A DNA stretch of 64,000 nt. It comes from Leptospira terpstrae serovar Hualin str. LT 11-33 = ATCC 700639. Lineage in GTDB: Bacteria; Spirochaetota; Leptospiria; Leptospirales; Leptospiraceae. Every line of letters begins with the position of its first letter. The stretch's first letter is position 1. The notes below the pieces were generated by a model. That model saw nothing but the letters and a program-made list of their open reading frames with translations. It was not told the origin of the DNA and did not search any database. The position numbers were made by a program, and so were the translations under genes. Positions 8,801-17,937 of the stretch are shown in pieces. Location: assembly GCF_000332495.1 (NCBI RefSeq), contig NZ_AOGW02000006.1, positions 1-64,000 on the forward strand, in the 5' to 3' direction.

Positions 8801-10398
8801 AATGTAAAAGTTTGAAAATCTAAGAATACGCCATAGGTTTCTTCAAAAAGATCTTTTTTTTCTGCCACAGACCAAATTTCTAAATTAGGATCTTCTCCTT
8901 TTTTATGATACAATCTACAGACAACTTTTCCTTTTTCAACTACTGCATCCAATCTTTCGATGATAGATTTTTCCGATCGGTCAAGTCCATCGCCAATGCG
9001 CAGAAAGGAAGCTAATTTCTTTACTAGGAGTTGGTCTTCTACTCGTAAGGCTTTGAACTCTTCATGTTTTCCTTTAGGGCCACCCTTCCTATGATAACGG
9101 GCAAGGAGAGCAATGATTTCTATTTCTGCATTGGAAAAGCCGACCATGGCTTCTGAGTTTTTGATGATATAATAACTATGTTTATGGTAGTTGTGGTGAG
9201 AGATACATAAGCCTACTTGGTGCAAATAACAAGCTGTCTCCAAATAATCGCGTTCCAAATTTCCTAATTTGTGTAAATCTTTCAAATCATCAAACATCTG
9301 CAAGGTGATCTTTGCCACAGCTTCTGCATGTTTTTTTCCGGCTGGATATAGATTAGCAACAGTTTTGATGGCTTTTTCTCGAATATTATCCAAGGGAGGA
9401 AGGGAGGAATCCGTATGTCTGTACCAAGATTCAATCGTATCATAGACAATACCCTCTCGAAGCGCAAAATCACTTACTGTAATGGAAGGGGCTTTGATCC
9501 TTTGTAAAACCTCATCCAATACTAAAACTCCACCCACAATGATATCTCCCCTTTTGGCATCAAGGCCAGGGATTTTTAATCTTTTCTTAAGACTATCAGC
9601 ATCTAACACTTGTTTGCGGGCTTCTTTAAACTGATCGATCGTAATTTCTGTTCCGTTCAATCTGTCCCGTTTTTCCATCTTTTTTTCTAGGACAATCGAG
9701 GCAACGGAGGATATAGTTCCAGAACTTCCCACAACCATAAACGGTTTCCAAGTTTCAATTTGTGGTAAAAAAGCAGATAACACTGATTCAATATGAATCC
9801 GACATTTTTGCATATCGGTGGCATTCAATGGATCCTTCTTTAGATACTTTTCTGTTAACCGAATGGCCCCGAGTTTTAAACTAGTGGAAAAAAGAATCTC
9901 TCCCTTTTCTCCAATAAGGAGTTCTGTACTCCCTCCCCCGATGTCGATGAGAAGGATTCGTTTGTCAAAGACAGGTAGGCCTTGCAAAATCCCTAAATAA
10001 ATGAGGCGTGCTTCCTCATTTCCGGAGATGACTTGGATTTGGATTCCCGTCTCCTTCTCTGCTCGGTCGAGAAATACTTGGCGGTTCTCAGCTTCTCTGA
10101 GGGCACTTGTGGCAACGGCTCGGATTTCGGCCTTATAAGAGTCAGCAAGGGACTGAAACCGCTTGAGACAAGCGATCCCTCTCTCTATAGCATCTTCCTG
10201 AATGACCGCATAATCACTGCTACCACTACCTAGTCTTACCGATTCCTTTTCTTTGGTCAGATATTCAAGTGTACCATCCGGTCTTAGTTTTACGACGACG
10301 ATATGGAAAGAATTTGTGCCTAAATCAATGGCAGCGAGTATCTTTTCCGTGCGAAATGCAGGATTGGGTTTTCTTAAAATTTGTGAGAAAGGAAGCAT
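8797..10398 (-). CDS. exopolyphosphatase / pppGpp phosphatase, Ppx/GppA family
   Basis: The protein has 533 residues from ATG at 10398. A TTG at 10443 in the same frame is a less likely start. The ASKHA fold starts at AAIDLGTNSFHIVVV, with phosphate-binding DIGGGSTELL and VVGSSGTISS blocks. The C-terminal third is an HD-like helical domain (YLHQVGLCISHHNYHKHS), as in long Ppx enzymes. It hydrolyses polyphosphate and/or pppGpp in the cytosol; sequence does not separate the two activities. Being coupled to the SpoIIE-type phosphatase hints at a stress-signalling unit. It is divergent from mreB across a 144-bp gap. Confidence 0.9.
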   Translation of the reverse strand: MLPFSQILRKPNPAFRTEKILAAIDLGTNSFHIVVVKLRPDGTLEYLTKEKESVRLGSGSSDYAVIQEDAIERGIACLKRFQSLADSYKAEIRAVATSALREAENRQVFLDRAEKETGIQIQVISGNEEARLIYLGILQGLPVFDKRILLIDIGGGSTELLIGEKGEILFSTSLKLGAIRLTEKYLKKDPLNATDMQKCRIHIESVLSAFLPQIETWKPFMVVGSSGTISSVASIVLEKKMEKRDRLNGTEITIDQFKEARKQVLDADSLKKRLKIPGLDAKRGDIIVGGVLVLDEVLQRIKAPSITVSDFALREGIVYDTIESWYRHTDSSLPPLDNIREKAIKTVANLYPAGKKHAEAVAKITLQMFDDLKDLHKLGNLERDYLETACYLHQVGLCISHHNYHKHSYYIIKNSEAMVGFSNAEIEIIALLARYHRKGGPKGKHEEFKALRVEDQLLVKKLASFLRIGDGLDRSEKSIIERLDAVVEKGKVVCRLYHKKGEDPNLEIWSVAEKKDLFEETYGVFLDFQTFTL

Positions 10399-10542
10399 TT
10401 TGTATCTAACTAGCGTACCGAAAATTTTTACGGTTGAAAGCAAAAACCAGCCGAAAATTATGGGGAACGGGTAGAATTATATTATTTTGGTGTTAACCCA
10501 CCTGAAATTCCCCCTTTCGTACTTCTTTCACCAGGATCTGAT

Positions 10543-11565
10543 ATGATATTTGATAACCTCTATGGACTTTTCTCGAACGATATGGGAATCGATTTGGGAA
10601 CCGCGAACACCCTCGTGCATGTGAAAGGACAAGGGATCGTCCTATCAGAACCGTCGGTCGTGGCAGTCCAGGCCTCTACTGGCCGAGTCCTTGCCGTTGG
10701 CCAAGAAGCCAAACGAATGCTAGGAAGAACTCCTGGGGACATCGTAGCCATCCGCCCCATGAAAGACGGAGTCATCGCCGACTTCGAAACTGTAGAAAAG
10801 ATGATTCGTTACTTCATCGCTAAAGTTCACAACCGCACTACTTTTGTAAAACCACGCATCGTTATCGGAGTTCCTTCCGGAATTACCGAAGTAGAAAGAC
10901 GTGCCGTCCGGGAGTCCGCTGAACAAGCGGGTGCTCGCGAAATCTTCCTCATCGAAGAAGCTCTTGCCGCAGCCATTGGCGCGAACATCCCCATCCATGA
11001 ACCAGCAGGGAACATGATCGTTGATATCGGTGGGGGAACCACAGAAATCGCGGTGATCTCTCTTGGAGGTATGGTGATCGCCGAGTCCATCCGCACAGGT
11101 GGGGACGAATTTGATGAAGCCATCGTAAAATACCTTCGTAACCAATACAACCTAGTCGTCGGAGAAAGAACTGCCGAGGACATCAAACTTACCATCGGAA
11201 ATGCCTTTGCTGACAAACGTGTCGACACCATGGAAGTGAAAGGCCGTGATGCCATCTCTGGTCTTCCGCGCACCCTGGAACTTGACTCGAACGAAATCCG
11301 TAAAGCTCTCAAAGAACCAACAGACGAAATCCTAGACGGAATCAAATCCGTACTCGAGCGCACTCCTCCAGAACTGGCAGCTGACATCGTGGAACGAGGA
11401 ATCGTTCTCACAGGTGGTGGTTGCCTCCTTCGTGGTCTCGAACACTACCTCACCAAAGAAACCGGAGTTCCGGTATTCCGTGCCGAAAACCCACTGACTT
11501 GTGTGGTACTCGGAACGGGACGTTACTTGGATGAATTGAAATACATCAAACCAGGAATCCGATAA
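10543..11565 (+). CDS. mreB: rod shape-determining actin homologue MreB
   Basis: A 340-residue bacterial actin that forms membrane-associated filaments steering lateral wall synthesis. Nucleotide-binding motifs are complete: [15 protein letters not shown] (phosphate 1), [12 protein letters not shown] (phosphate 2), and [11 protein letters not shown] (adenosine site). The N-terminal [13 protein letters not shown] serves membrane attachment. Codon use is markedly GC-rich at third positions compared with its neighbours, as expected of a highly expressed gene. A strong terminator follows. mreC/mreD are not next to it in this window. Confidence 0.97.
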   Translation: MIFDNLYGLFSNDMGIDLGTANTLVHVKGQGIVLSEPSVVAVQASTGRVLAVGQEAKRMLGRTPGDIVAIRPMKDGVIADFETVEKMIRYFIAKVHNRTTFVKPRIVIGVPSGITEVERRAVRESAEQAGAREIFLIEEALAAAIGANIPIHEPAGNMIVDIGGGTTEIAVISLGGMVIAESIRTGGDEFDEAIVKYLRNQYNLVVGERTAEDIKLTIGNAFADKRVDTMEVKGRDAISGLPRTLELDSNEIRKALKEPTDEILDGIKSVLERTPPELAADIVERGIVLTGGGCLLRGLEHYLTKETGVPVFRAENPLTCVVLGTGRYLDELKYIKPGIR

Positions 11566-11587
11566 ACATCGGTTACATGGTTAGGTG

Positions 11588-11620
11588 AAAAAAGGGGAAC
11601 TTTGGTTCCCCTTTTTTTTT
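11588..11620. terminator. bidirectional terminator between mreB and the repeat-protein gene
   Basis: GGGGAAC (11594-11600), loop TTTG, GTTCCCC (11605-11611), flanked by an A-run on the left and a run of nine T on the right. It should terminate mreB efficiently. Read on the minus strand it gives the same hairpin followed by T's, so it can also end the convergent gene whose stop codon is at 11619. Confidence 0.92.
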
Positions 11621-12611
11621 AAACTGCGGCAACTGAGTTGGATACGATTCCAAATACTTTACAAAATTCTGCGTTACCATCGATCGTAACATCAGTCAAC
11701 TTCTGATTCATCACCCTGATTTCGGAAAGATCAACATTTTTGATCGTCACTCGTTTCCAATCACATTCTCCAAAAAGGGCTTTGTTTAGTTTTACATTTT
11801 CAAACTTTACTTGTTCGAATCCTACTTTTCTCCATCCTTCACTTGCGGTAAAAAGCACATCACTCAGTCTACAATTTTCAAAGGATGTATGATCCAACCG
11901 CATAAACCGAGCAACAAGTTGATCTGTTGTAGTGTTCATAAATCGAATGTGTTGGAGCCTTGATGCTTGAAGTTCCATCCCTTTAAGTGTAGAAGTAGAT
12001 ACTTCTAAATGACTCAACTGCGCACCCTCAAAAGAACATGCTGATAGATCTGACCGATCACGTATCATTAGGTCTTTTACCGAAGCAGCGGTAAAATGAG
12101 AGTTAGTAACGTTTGATGAAGTGATTTCGACTTTTTTTAGGTGGGAGCTATGAACTTCCACTGTATCAAAGTGTCCATCATCGATTTGCCAATGTTCTAG
12201 GTTACTCGCAGAGAGTTCACAATTTTGAATTGACCCACGTGTGACTTTGAATGCCTGAAGATTACTTTTACTGATTGTATTTCTCATAAAATCAGAGTCG
12301 TCTAGAATCATCTGATCCATAGACGACATACGGATCGTATTATTTTTGAACTGAAAACGATCTCCTTTTGGAATCTGCACACGAGACATGGACATATTAT
12401 TATCTTTTAAATCGCTCGCGTAGAGCCCTTCTACATCGTTTGAAAACTTAATAAATTGTTCGCCAATAGAACGAAAACTCCATGGTTTCGCTCTATGTTC
12501 GTCGGTCTCTTGATTCACTTGGGATAGTTCCGAGATAAGGTCTGCACCTTGTGCTTCAGAGATTTTATTTTCTTTCACCATCTGTAATACTTTTTGAATT
12601 TCTTCTTTCAT
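11619..12611 (-). CDS. SHOCT-like N-terminus plus beta-solenoid repeat protein
   Basis: The ATG at 12611 is preceded by AAGGTGA and gives 330 residues; the frame is open further upstream but there it overlaps the DUF2089 gene. Residues 1-35 (MKEEIQKVLQMVKENKISEA) resemble a SHOCT-type helical pair. From about residue 75 onwards are irregular repeats of 19-22 residues alternating polar and hydrophobic positions (for example SHLKKVEITSSNVTNSHF, SDLSACSFEGAQLSHLEV). These suggest a beta-solenoid like pentapeptide-repeat or DUF4097 proteins. No signal peptide or membrane helix is seen. It lies 10 bp downstream of the DUF2089 gene, so they are one operon. Function unknown. Confidence 0.72.
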   Translation of the reverse strand: MKEEIQKVLQMVKENKISEAQGADLISELSQVNQETDEHRAKPWSFRSIGEQFIKFSNDVEGLYASDLKDNNMSMSRVQIPKGDRFQFKNNTIRMSSMDQMILDDSDFMRNTISKSNLQAFKVTRGSIQNCELSASNLEHWQIDDGHFDTVEVHSSHLKKVEITSSNVTNSHFTAASVKDLMIRDRSDLSACSFEGAQLSHLEVSTSTLKGMELQASRLQHIRFMNTTTDQLVARFMRLDHTSFENCRLSDVLFTASEGWRKVGFEQVKFENVKLNKALFGECDWKRVTIKNVDLSEIRVMNQKLTDVTIDGNAEFCKVFGIVSNSVAAV

Positions 12612-12621
12612 CCGATTCACC

Positions 12622-13053
12622 TTAATGTTTATTTTTTGGAAGTTTGCGTATTGTCCGCATCGCCTCATCGAAATCAATTTTGCCTTTCGCAAGTTGATCG
12701 AGAACCTCATCAGCTCCACCGGTCTTTTTGCTTTTTTGGATTTCTCGATCCGTGGATTTGGTTGTAAGGTCGTCCCCAACAAGTTTGTTTTTTAACAAAG
12801 TCAACCGAGCTCGAATCGTCGGATAACTGAGTCCTAGCGAAGATTGCATATCACGGACTCTTCCTTCACTGAGCACAAAAATACGCAGAAAGTGAAGATC
12901 ATCCGCAGAGAGGGTCGCAAACTCGTTGAGTTGGAATGGTCCTTCGACTCGAATCCCACATCCATCGCAGCCGAGAACCATGGGCCGGAGAGGTTCTTGG
13001 CAGGATGGGCAACTCAGACTAGAATCGATTTTTTTTGGATCACCTAAAGGCAT
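12622..13053 (-). CDS. DUF2089 family zinc-ribbon/HTH protein
   Basis: A 143-residue cytosolic protein. It begins with a zinc ribbon (CPSCQEPLRPMVLGCDGCG: two CxxC pairs, residues about 15-33), followed by an HTH-like segment (VRDMQSSLGLSYPTIRARLT). It ends with a SHOCT-like tail (VLDQLAKGKIDFDEAMRTI) that resembles the N-terminus of the protein encoded next. This is the DUF2089 layout. It is probably a transcriptional regulator of its own operon, by inference from the fold. DUF2089 genes are often followed by SHOCT/DUF4097-type genes, as here. Confidence 0.85.
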   Translation of the reverse strand: MPLGDPKKIDSSLSCPSCQEPLRPMVLGCDGCGIRVEGPFQLNEFATLSADDLHFLRIFVLSEGRVRDMQSSLGLSYPTIRARLTLLKNKLVGDDLTTKSTDREIQKSKKTGGADEVLDQLAKGKIDFDEAMRTIRKLPKNKH

Positions 13054-13368
13054 AATGAACTCCTACCAACCTTTATGAATGATATATTTAATATTTCAAA
13101 TCATTTTTTAATATTTTAAACTAAATTTTAACCAGTGCAAATCCATAAATCACCCCGGAATCGTTTCCCTACCAGAGCTTGCGCTGATGAAGTTGGTTTA
13201 AAAAGCGATCCGGAAATTCGCGCTGACTTTGTAGGTTCTATTGAATGGGGTTGGGGTAAAACAAGTGGACCTTATAACCCAAATCAAAACTAAAAAGTTT
13301 AACTTGGTGAGGAAATAAAACTAATAACTGTTATACGAAAAATATATTATTTAGTGCGCTTCCATTTC
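13054..13368 (+). pseudogene. intergenic stretch with a possible gene remnant
   Basis: No intact gene. From 13135 to 13293 the plus strand is open for 52 codons and reads RACADEVGLKSDPEIRADF, then an aromatic/Gly-rich stretch, ending PYNPNQN before a TAA. The composition is protein-like, but there is no start codon with a ribosome site, and stop codons lie just upstream. It looks like the 3' end of a decayed gene; I do not recognise the family. The first 80 bp of the stretch are very AT-rich and should hold the promoter of the DUF2089 operon. Confidence 0.3.
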
Positions 13369-14400
13369 TCAAGGTGTAAAGTGAGGAATGTTTGGAAGAT
13401 GACGATGTTTCCAGATCACTCCATCCACAATGTAATGATGAAAGGTGAATGACATGGCCAAAACAACGGCCATTGGAACCAGTTGGTTTTGGAAGAATCC
13501 ATCTAAGGTAAATCCTATTTCGGGAAGTAGGTAATACATTGGTAAGGCAAGTGCGATTGTGAAAATAAAATACAGAATGGTATTTCTGAGTCCCCTTTGC
13601 GAAAGCCAAGACAAAACTTTTGCCTTCGTATCAATTCCAAAAACAAATCGTTTCTGGTTATAAAACCAAACATAGGCAATGTATTGAACATTATGCCAAA
13701 CGTTGACAAGTAACCAACCGGAACACAATTCCTCTATCCAAATATAACCCAGATAAAAAACAATAAAATGGGAAATCATAAACAAACTATGACCGAAGGC
13801 CAGTTCTTTTCGACGAAACGCAGTGAATCGAGTGTAGGCCCAATACAACCAGAGTGTGATCGTGGCAATACCTACTAAATGAACAAAAAACTTCGGCACC
13901 GGAGGAAGCCAAAATTCTTGGAACAAAAATTCATTCGGTCTCTCCGCACAGCGATGCAAAAATCCCCAGATAGGAATCGACCACAACGTCCATTCGGACA
14001 ATCGTTCTGAATCCCAACTCATACCACCCGCCTGACGACGGTAAGCTTGTGTGATACCCCAACTCTGTCGAACGGTATGGAAAAACTGTCCGATAAAATA
14101 AGTAAGATAAATTCCTTTGAGCCCCCAAGTTTTACCGATAGAAAAAAGAACGAAAAATACAATTGGTGGTACAACCCAGATCAATGCTGCGTAACGTTTG
14201 CGATCATCAGTGTGAAACAAAAGCCTAGTGTAAGTTGACCATAAATGCTCATACCCAAAAAGCCAACTATGAACGGTTAACATGGGTATAAAAAGTAAAG
14301 GCCAGATTACGGTAAGACCCGACATCGTACAAGCAAGTAAGGTGATTCCGAAGATAAAACCAATATCGAAGCGGGAAACTTTAGACAAAACTAAATTCAT
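13369..14400 (-). CDS. polytopic membrane protein with conserved His motifs, unknown function
   Basis: A 343-residue protein with about nine hydrophobic helices. Histidines cluster in helices or at their ends: GQFFHTVRQSWG (about residue 108), VWHNVQY (about 235) and FTFHHYIVDGVIWKHRH near the C-terminus (about 318-334). Such a set in a membrane protein suggests metal or haem ligation, or an oxygenase/desaturase-like site, but I cannot assign a family. It is the last gene of a minus-strand run after the small Cys-rich exported protein, 30 bp apart. Confidence 0.68.
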   Translation of the reverse strand: MNLVLSKVSRFDIGFIFGITLLACTMSGLTVIWPLLFIPMLTVHSWLFGYEHLWSTYTRLLFHTDDRKRYAALIWVVPPIVFFVLFSIGKTWGLKGIYLTYFIGQFFHTVRQSWGITQAYRRQAGGMSWDSERLSEWTLWSIPIWGFLHRCAERPNEFLFQEFWLPPVPKFFVHLVGIATITLWLYWAYTRFTAFRRKELAFGHSLFMISHFIVFYLGYIWIEELCSGWLLVNVWHNVQYIAYVWFYNQKRFVFGIDTKAKVLSWLSQRGLRNTILYFIFTIALALPMYYLLPEIGFTLDGFFQNQLVPMAVVLAMSFTFHHYIVDGVIWKHRHLPNIPHFTP

Positions 14401-14430
14401 AGATCAGTTGTTTCCCACTTTTTTCTAATG

Positions 14431-14682
14431 TTAAGTCACAGCTCCTGGTGGTAACTTCGGTGGAGGAGGAGCCGTGCAGACATTTTTTTCACCATTATTT
14501 GTACACTCATGGTGCTTTTGGCATTCGTCGGAAGATTTACACTCTTCACCTACTTTCTTTTTGTTTGGATCAAAAGGAACGTAAACTTCTTTTGCCATAT
14601 CTGCCGGCACAGCAGTATATACATTAAAAGTAACTAGTGCGAAAGCTGTAGTTAAAATTAAAGCCATAAAGATTTTTTTCAT
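14431..14682 (-). CDS. small exported Cys-rich protein
   Basis: The start at 14682 (MKKIFMALILTTAFALVTFN) has GGAGATC upstream and yields 83 residues. The N-terminal 24 residues form a signal peptide. The mature part holds CKSSDECQKHHECTNNGEKN followed by VC, that is four Cys likely forming two disulphides, then a Pro-rich end (APPPPKLPPGAVT). The Cys pattern resembles small Dickkopf/EGF-like modules in Leptospira exported proteins. It lies 46 bp after the MCP gene on the same strand. Role unknown. Confidence 0.7.
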   Translation of the reverse strand: MKKIFMALILTTAFALVTFNVYTAVPADMAKEVYVPFDPNKKKVGEECKSSDECQKHHECTNNGEKNVCTAPPPPKLPPGAVT

Positions 14683-14728
14683 GTTTTGATCTCCATATTG
14701 AAAAACATTCGTGTTTTGTGTATTTATC

Positions 14729-16294
14729 TTAAATGTGTTTTGCCAATCGTTCTGATTGTTTTGAAAGTCCATCCACATTTTCACGCAAGTGGGAAGTATT
14801 GGATGCAAGGGAAGAAGCGGATTGTTCGATGGATACCAGTGCTCTCGACATTTCTTGTGTTCCCATTTTTTGTTCTGATGCCACTACTTCCAATTGTTTA
14901 GAGAGTGAGAACAATTCCTGAAATGAATCCAAAAATGATTTATGAATGGATGTTTGTTTTTCGACTTTGGTCTTTAAATCCGATAGGTTTGAAACAAGAA
15001 TTCCAAAACTTTTGTCCTGGACTCCCATTTTTTCTTTTGTTTCCGTCGCCGCAGTATTTCCACTTACAATCTGTTTGGATGCTTGTGTAATGATTTTTGA
15101 AATTAAGGAGGCATTTTCTTGGGCGCTATCGGCAAGCTTTGCAACTTCTTGTGCTACCACAGCAAACCCTCTTCCATGTTCACCTGCTCTTGCAGCTTCA
15201 ATTGAAGCATTTAACGCAAGCAAGTTGGTGCGATCAGCAATATCTCTTAAAATTTGGTTCACCTCTTCCACTTTTTGAAAACTTTCTTTGATTTCTTCAA
15301 AATTGGAACTTACTGAATCCATAGCGGTGGTGACTTGAAAACTATACTGTTTGGATTCATCCGTGGTTTGCGCCAAATTGCTTGTTGCTGAATAAACTTC
15401 GGACAAAATTTTATCCATCACCGAACTTTCTTGGTTTAAGCCATCTATTCTTGTAAACTGTGATTTTACAAAATCGCTAGCACTGTCCATAGATGCTGCA
15501 AGTTCTTCCATCGAGGCACTGATTTCTTCTACACTCGATACTTGTGTTTGGATTTCAGAATTTAAAGAATCCATAAATGTTAACATTTCTTGTACACTTT
15601 TGTTTAAGGTCTCTGCTTCTGACTGTATGTTTTGTTTTGTAAGATTTGCTGCTTCTGATTTTTGTCTCGCCTCTTCAGCGGATTTTGTTGCTTCATTACT
15701 AGAATTCGACATAAATTTCACAACAGCACTCATCATATGAACACCACAAATCAAAGCAATTGTATTGATTCCGATAAAAGGAATTCCAAATTCGCTTGCG
15801 GATGTTGCAATGAACTTGATTTCCGCACCTCCGATTACACCTAAGTAAACGTATAGAAGTAAACTAAAAATGGCAATGTATCCAACTGCCATAGTTAGTC
15901 GGTGTGATAATAAAAATCCTGAATAAATCACAACAAAAAGTAGTACCAACATTACAAATGGAAGAGTTGCGATTGAGACTTTTTCTGCTGGAGTTTTTGA
16001 CATAATGACAACGATGGCAAATACACTCGAGTAGATGATGATATCGAGTAAAATGGAAATGTAAGCAAATTTTAAATAAAATTTTTTCTTTCGGTAAAGC
16101 CAGAAAGTATAAACACCATACGATAATACTACAAATTCTAAAGAAGATAGTATGAGGCTCATTGTTTTTTCCGTTGTAGGAATCGCTACCATAAAGAAAA
16201 TATTGATCGATAACATCACAATCGCAAAAGAAATACGAATCGTGTTCGCTACCATACTTCCTTTTTCTAAGTAGTTTCCATTAACAGATGACAT
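14729..16294 (-). CDS. methyl-accepting chemotaxis protein with six-helix membrane sensor
   Basis: The ATG at 16294 ([20 protein letters not shown]) has TTGGAG upstream; an upstream Met at 16333 in the same frame is less likely. About 521 residues. Six hydrophobic helices occupy residues 15-190 with almost no periplasmic loop, so the sensor lies within the membrane. A cytoplasmic coiled coil follows, with the MCP hairpin tip [20 protein letters not shown] and [15 protein letters not shown]. No HAMP domain is evident. It signals to CheA/CheW. The same architecture recurs at 42842-44395. Ligand unknown. Confidence 0.9.
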   Translation of the reverse strand: MSSVNGNYLEKGSMVANTIRISFAIVMLSINIFFMVAIPTTEKTMSLILSSLEFVVLSYGVYTFWLYRKKKFYLKFAYISILLDIIIYSSVFAIVVIMSKTPAEKVSIATLPFVMLVLLFVVIYSGFLLSHRLTMAVGYIAIFSLLLYVYLGVIGGAEIKFIATSASEFGIPFIGINTIALICGVHMMSAVVKFMSNSSNEATKSAEEARQKSEAANLTKQNIQSEAETLNKSVQEMLTFMDSLNSEIQTQVSSVEEISASMEELAASMDSASDFVKSQFTRIDGLNQESSVMDKILSEVYSATSNLAQTTDESKQYSFQVTTAMDSVSSNFEEIKESFQKVEEVNQILRDIADRTNLLALNASIEAARAGEHGRGFAVVAQEVAKLADSAQENASLISKIITQASKQIVSGNTAATETKEKMGVQDKSFGILVSNLSDLKTKVEKQTSIHKSFLDSFQELFSLSKQLEVVASEQKMGTQEMSRALVSIEQSASSLASNTSHLRENVDGLSKQSERLAKHI

Positions 16295-16490
16295 AGGTAA
16301 AATCTCCAATATAGAGGACGGTATTTTTCGCAAAATTCGTAAAGAAATATATCGGATTTGATAAATTTGGTAAAGAATCTTTAGTTTGAATTAGGCCAAT
16401 GGAAGTCAATTTTTTGGGGGCGTTGTTTGGTTTCACAAGAAGCCCAGGAAAACCTTACGTTTCCTTTAAAGAACCCATTTCACACCAAAA

Positions 16491-17174
16491 CTACTGCTCC
16501 ACGCAGAGTAAATTATTTAGAGTTCCTCCGTTACCGTAGGCAGAGGTAATCGCAATCGAGCGGCTATCATTCCAAGAGGTAACTCCATAGGTTCCACAGT
16601 TTGCAGAGACACTATCCATCCAAGACGAACATGTATGTGTTGTATCGGTCTGCCAATCCCAAGAAGGATTGTTTTTGATCCCTGTCCAAATTCCCGTTGC
16701 GGCTGAAATTAAATTCGTTAAATTATTGTTTAATACTCCATTTACATCAGTTATGAAAATAACATTGGATGTATTTGATGCTTGCACATAGCTTGCATTA
16801 GGTGAAAATACCCAATCAATATTTTCCGTAACTCCACCAGTAGCGCAGTTAACACTTGTACAGGCTCTGCGATTTACATCATCCACGATCAATGCTTTAT
16901 AAATACCTGTAGCAGGTTTGTTTGAATCAGATGTACATTTGTTATCTGCACCAACAATGCCTCCCAAATTCGCATTATAGCTAATGGCTGTGACGAACAT
17001 TTTACACGTTGTGCAGCGAGGAGTGCGCAGCGAATTATCCTGATTTGGGTTTTGCTTAGTCAATTGTAAGATTCCGCATTTATTGGAAACATCAGCTGCA
17101 TTACACAGCTCTGCTGGTTTACAGTTAAGAAAACACAAAAGGCAGAAACAAAAAAATCCTGTTTTTATTCTCAT
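16491..17174 (-). CDS. DUF1554 lectin-like lipoprotein
   Basis: A 227-residue lipoprotein: signal peptide MRIKTGFFCFCLLCFLNC with a spirochaete-type lipobox (FLNC). From about residue 55 the DUF1554 domain begins (MFVTAISYNANLGGIVGADNKC) and runs to the C-terminal AITSAYGNGGTLNNLLCVEQ. This domain has a C-type-lectin-like or endostatin-like fold and is abundant in Leptospira (LenA-like surface proteins). Ten or more Cys suggest disulphides in an exported protein. In pathogens related proteins bind host factors; in this context the ligand is unknown. It stands alone. Confidence 0.85.
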   Translation of the reverse strand: MRIKTGFFCFCLLCFLNCKPAELCNAADVSNKCGILQLTKQNPNQDNSLRTPRCTTCKMFVTAISYNANLGGIVGADNKCTSDSNKPATGIYKALIVDDVNRRACTSVNCATGGVTENIDWVFSPNASYVQASNTSNVIFITDVNGVLNNNLTNLISAATGIWTGIKNNPSWDWQTDTTHTCSSWMDSVSANCGTYGVTSWNDSRSIAITSAYGNGGTLNNLLCVEQ

Positions 17175-17222
17175 AACTTTTACTATTCGATTCCCATTTT
17201 AACATATTCTATATTTTCCTGT

Positions 17223-17246
17223 CCTCCGGGGACGGGAATCCGGAGG
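17223..17246. repeat. GC-rich hairpin in the gap between divergent genes
   Basis: CCTCCGG (17223-17229) pairs with CCGGAGG (17240-17246) in an otherwise AT-rich gap (17175-17466) between the divergent DUF1554 and thioesterase genes. An A-run follows on the plus strand; no T-run follows on that strand. It might be an operator or a transcript-end structure of the minus-strand leader. No more can be said. Confidence 0.4.
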
Positions 17247-17466
17247 AAAAGAAATTATCATTCTTTAAGGATTTTTGTCTTGTCTACCAATTTCTGTAAT
17301 AAAATTTGCCACTATTTAATTCTCTTCCTTTAGCAACACAGATACAACCAGAAAATCAGAAGCTCACAAGGTTCAAAAAGAAAATCCACCCTCTGCAGGT
17401 TTTTCCAAGACTTGTAAGTTGTCACATGTTACTCTTCTCCCTATAAAAAAACAAACGGTGGAAAAG

Positions 17467-17937
17467 ATGACAGTTTTAGAATTATTATATCACAATGTAC
17501 CGATGGATCTTTTTACTTTAAAAGAAAACTGTTCTCTCGTGGAGCAGGCTCAAAATCTGATCGACCAGTGCCATCCAGGTGCAACAAATATGAAAGTTTT
17601 GAATCTCACCGCGGAAATTTCCGAAGCCGACATTCCCTACTCTCAAAGCAACAGAGCTCTACACGGATTTATGCACGGAGGTTGTTTCTTTAGTGTCGGT
17701 GATACGCTCACTTCGATCATGGCTTTCTTCCATGTGGAAAACGAAAAGGAAAGGACCTTTACGATGGATGCATCCATACGATACTTACGACCCGTAAGAA
17801 CTGAAACCGTTCGTGCAAAAGCAAGACTCGTTCAAAAGAAAGGAAAACTTTTGGAATATGTCTGCGATTTTTTTAACGAAGAAAATAAAAGAACGGCACA
17901 AGCAAAATACAAATATGCAATCGCAGAACCACGTTGA
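17467..17937 (+). CDS. PaaI-type hotdog-fold thioesterase
   Basis: The start at ATG 17467 is preceded by GGTGG; the frame extends upstream to a TTG at 17419 without better signals. 156 residues with a hotdog-fold core: ALHGFMHGGCFFSVGDTLTS carries the HGG motif of PaaI/YbgC thioesterases. It is followed by the beta-strand blocks TFTMDASIRYLRPV and VRAKARLVQKKGKLLEYVCD. It should hydrolyse an acyl-CoA; the substrate is unknown. Its last 23 bp overlap the start of an AraC-type regulator, so they are coupled. Confidence 0.83.
   Translation: MTVLELLYHNVPMDLFTLKENCSLVEQAQNLIDQCHPGATNMKVLNLTAEISEADIPYSQSNRALHGFMHGGCFFSVGDTLTSIMAFFHVENEKERTFTMDASIRYLRPVRTETVRAKARLVQKKGKLLEYVCDFFNEENKRTAQAKYKYAIAEPR

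Noticed and set aside
10827..11411. A 194-codon open frame antisense to mreB
   Set aside because: It lies entirely inside mreB and results from its GC-biased third positions; no start signals, and the peptide is Ser/Arg/Pro-rich with no domain.
17419..17466. TTG start 48 bp upstream of the thioesterase ATG
   Set aside because: No ribosome site and no conserved sequence; the ATG at 17467 follows GGTGG.
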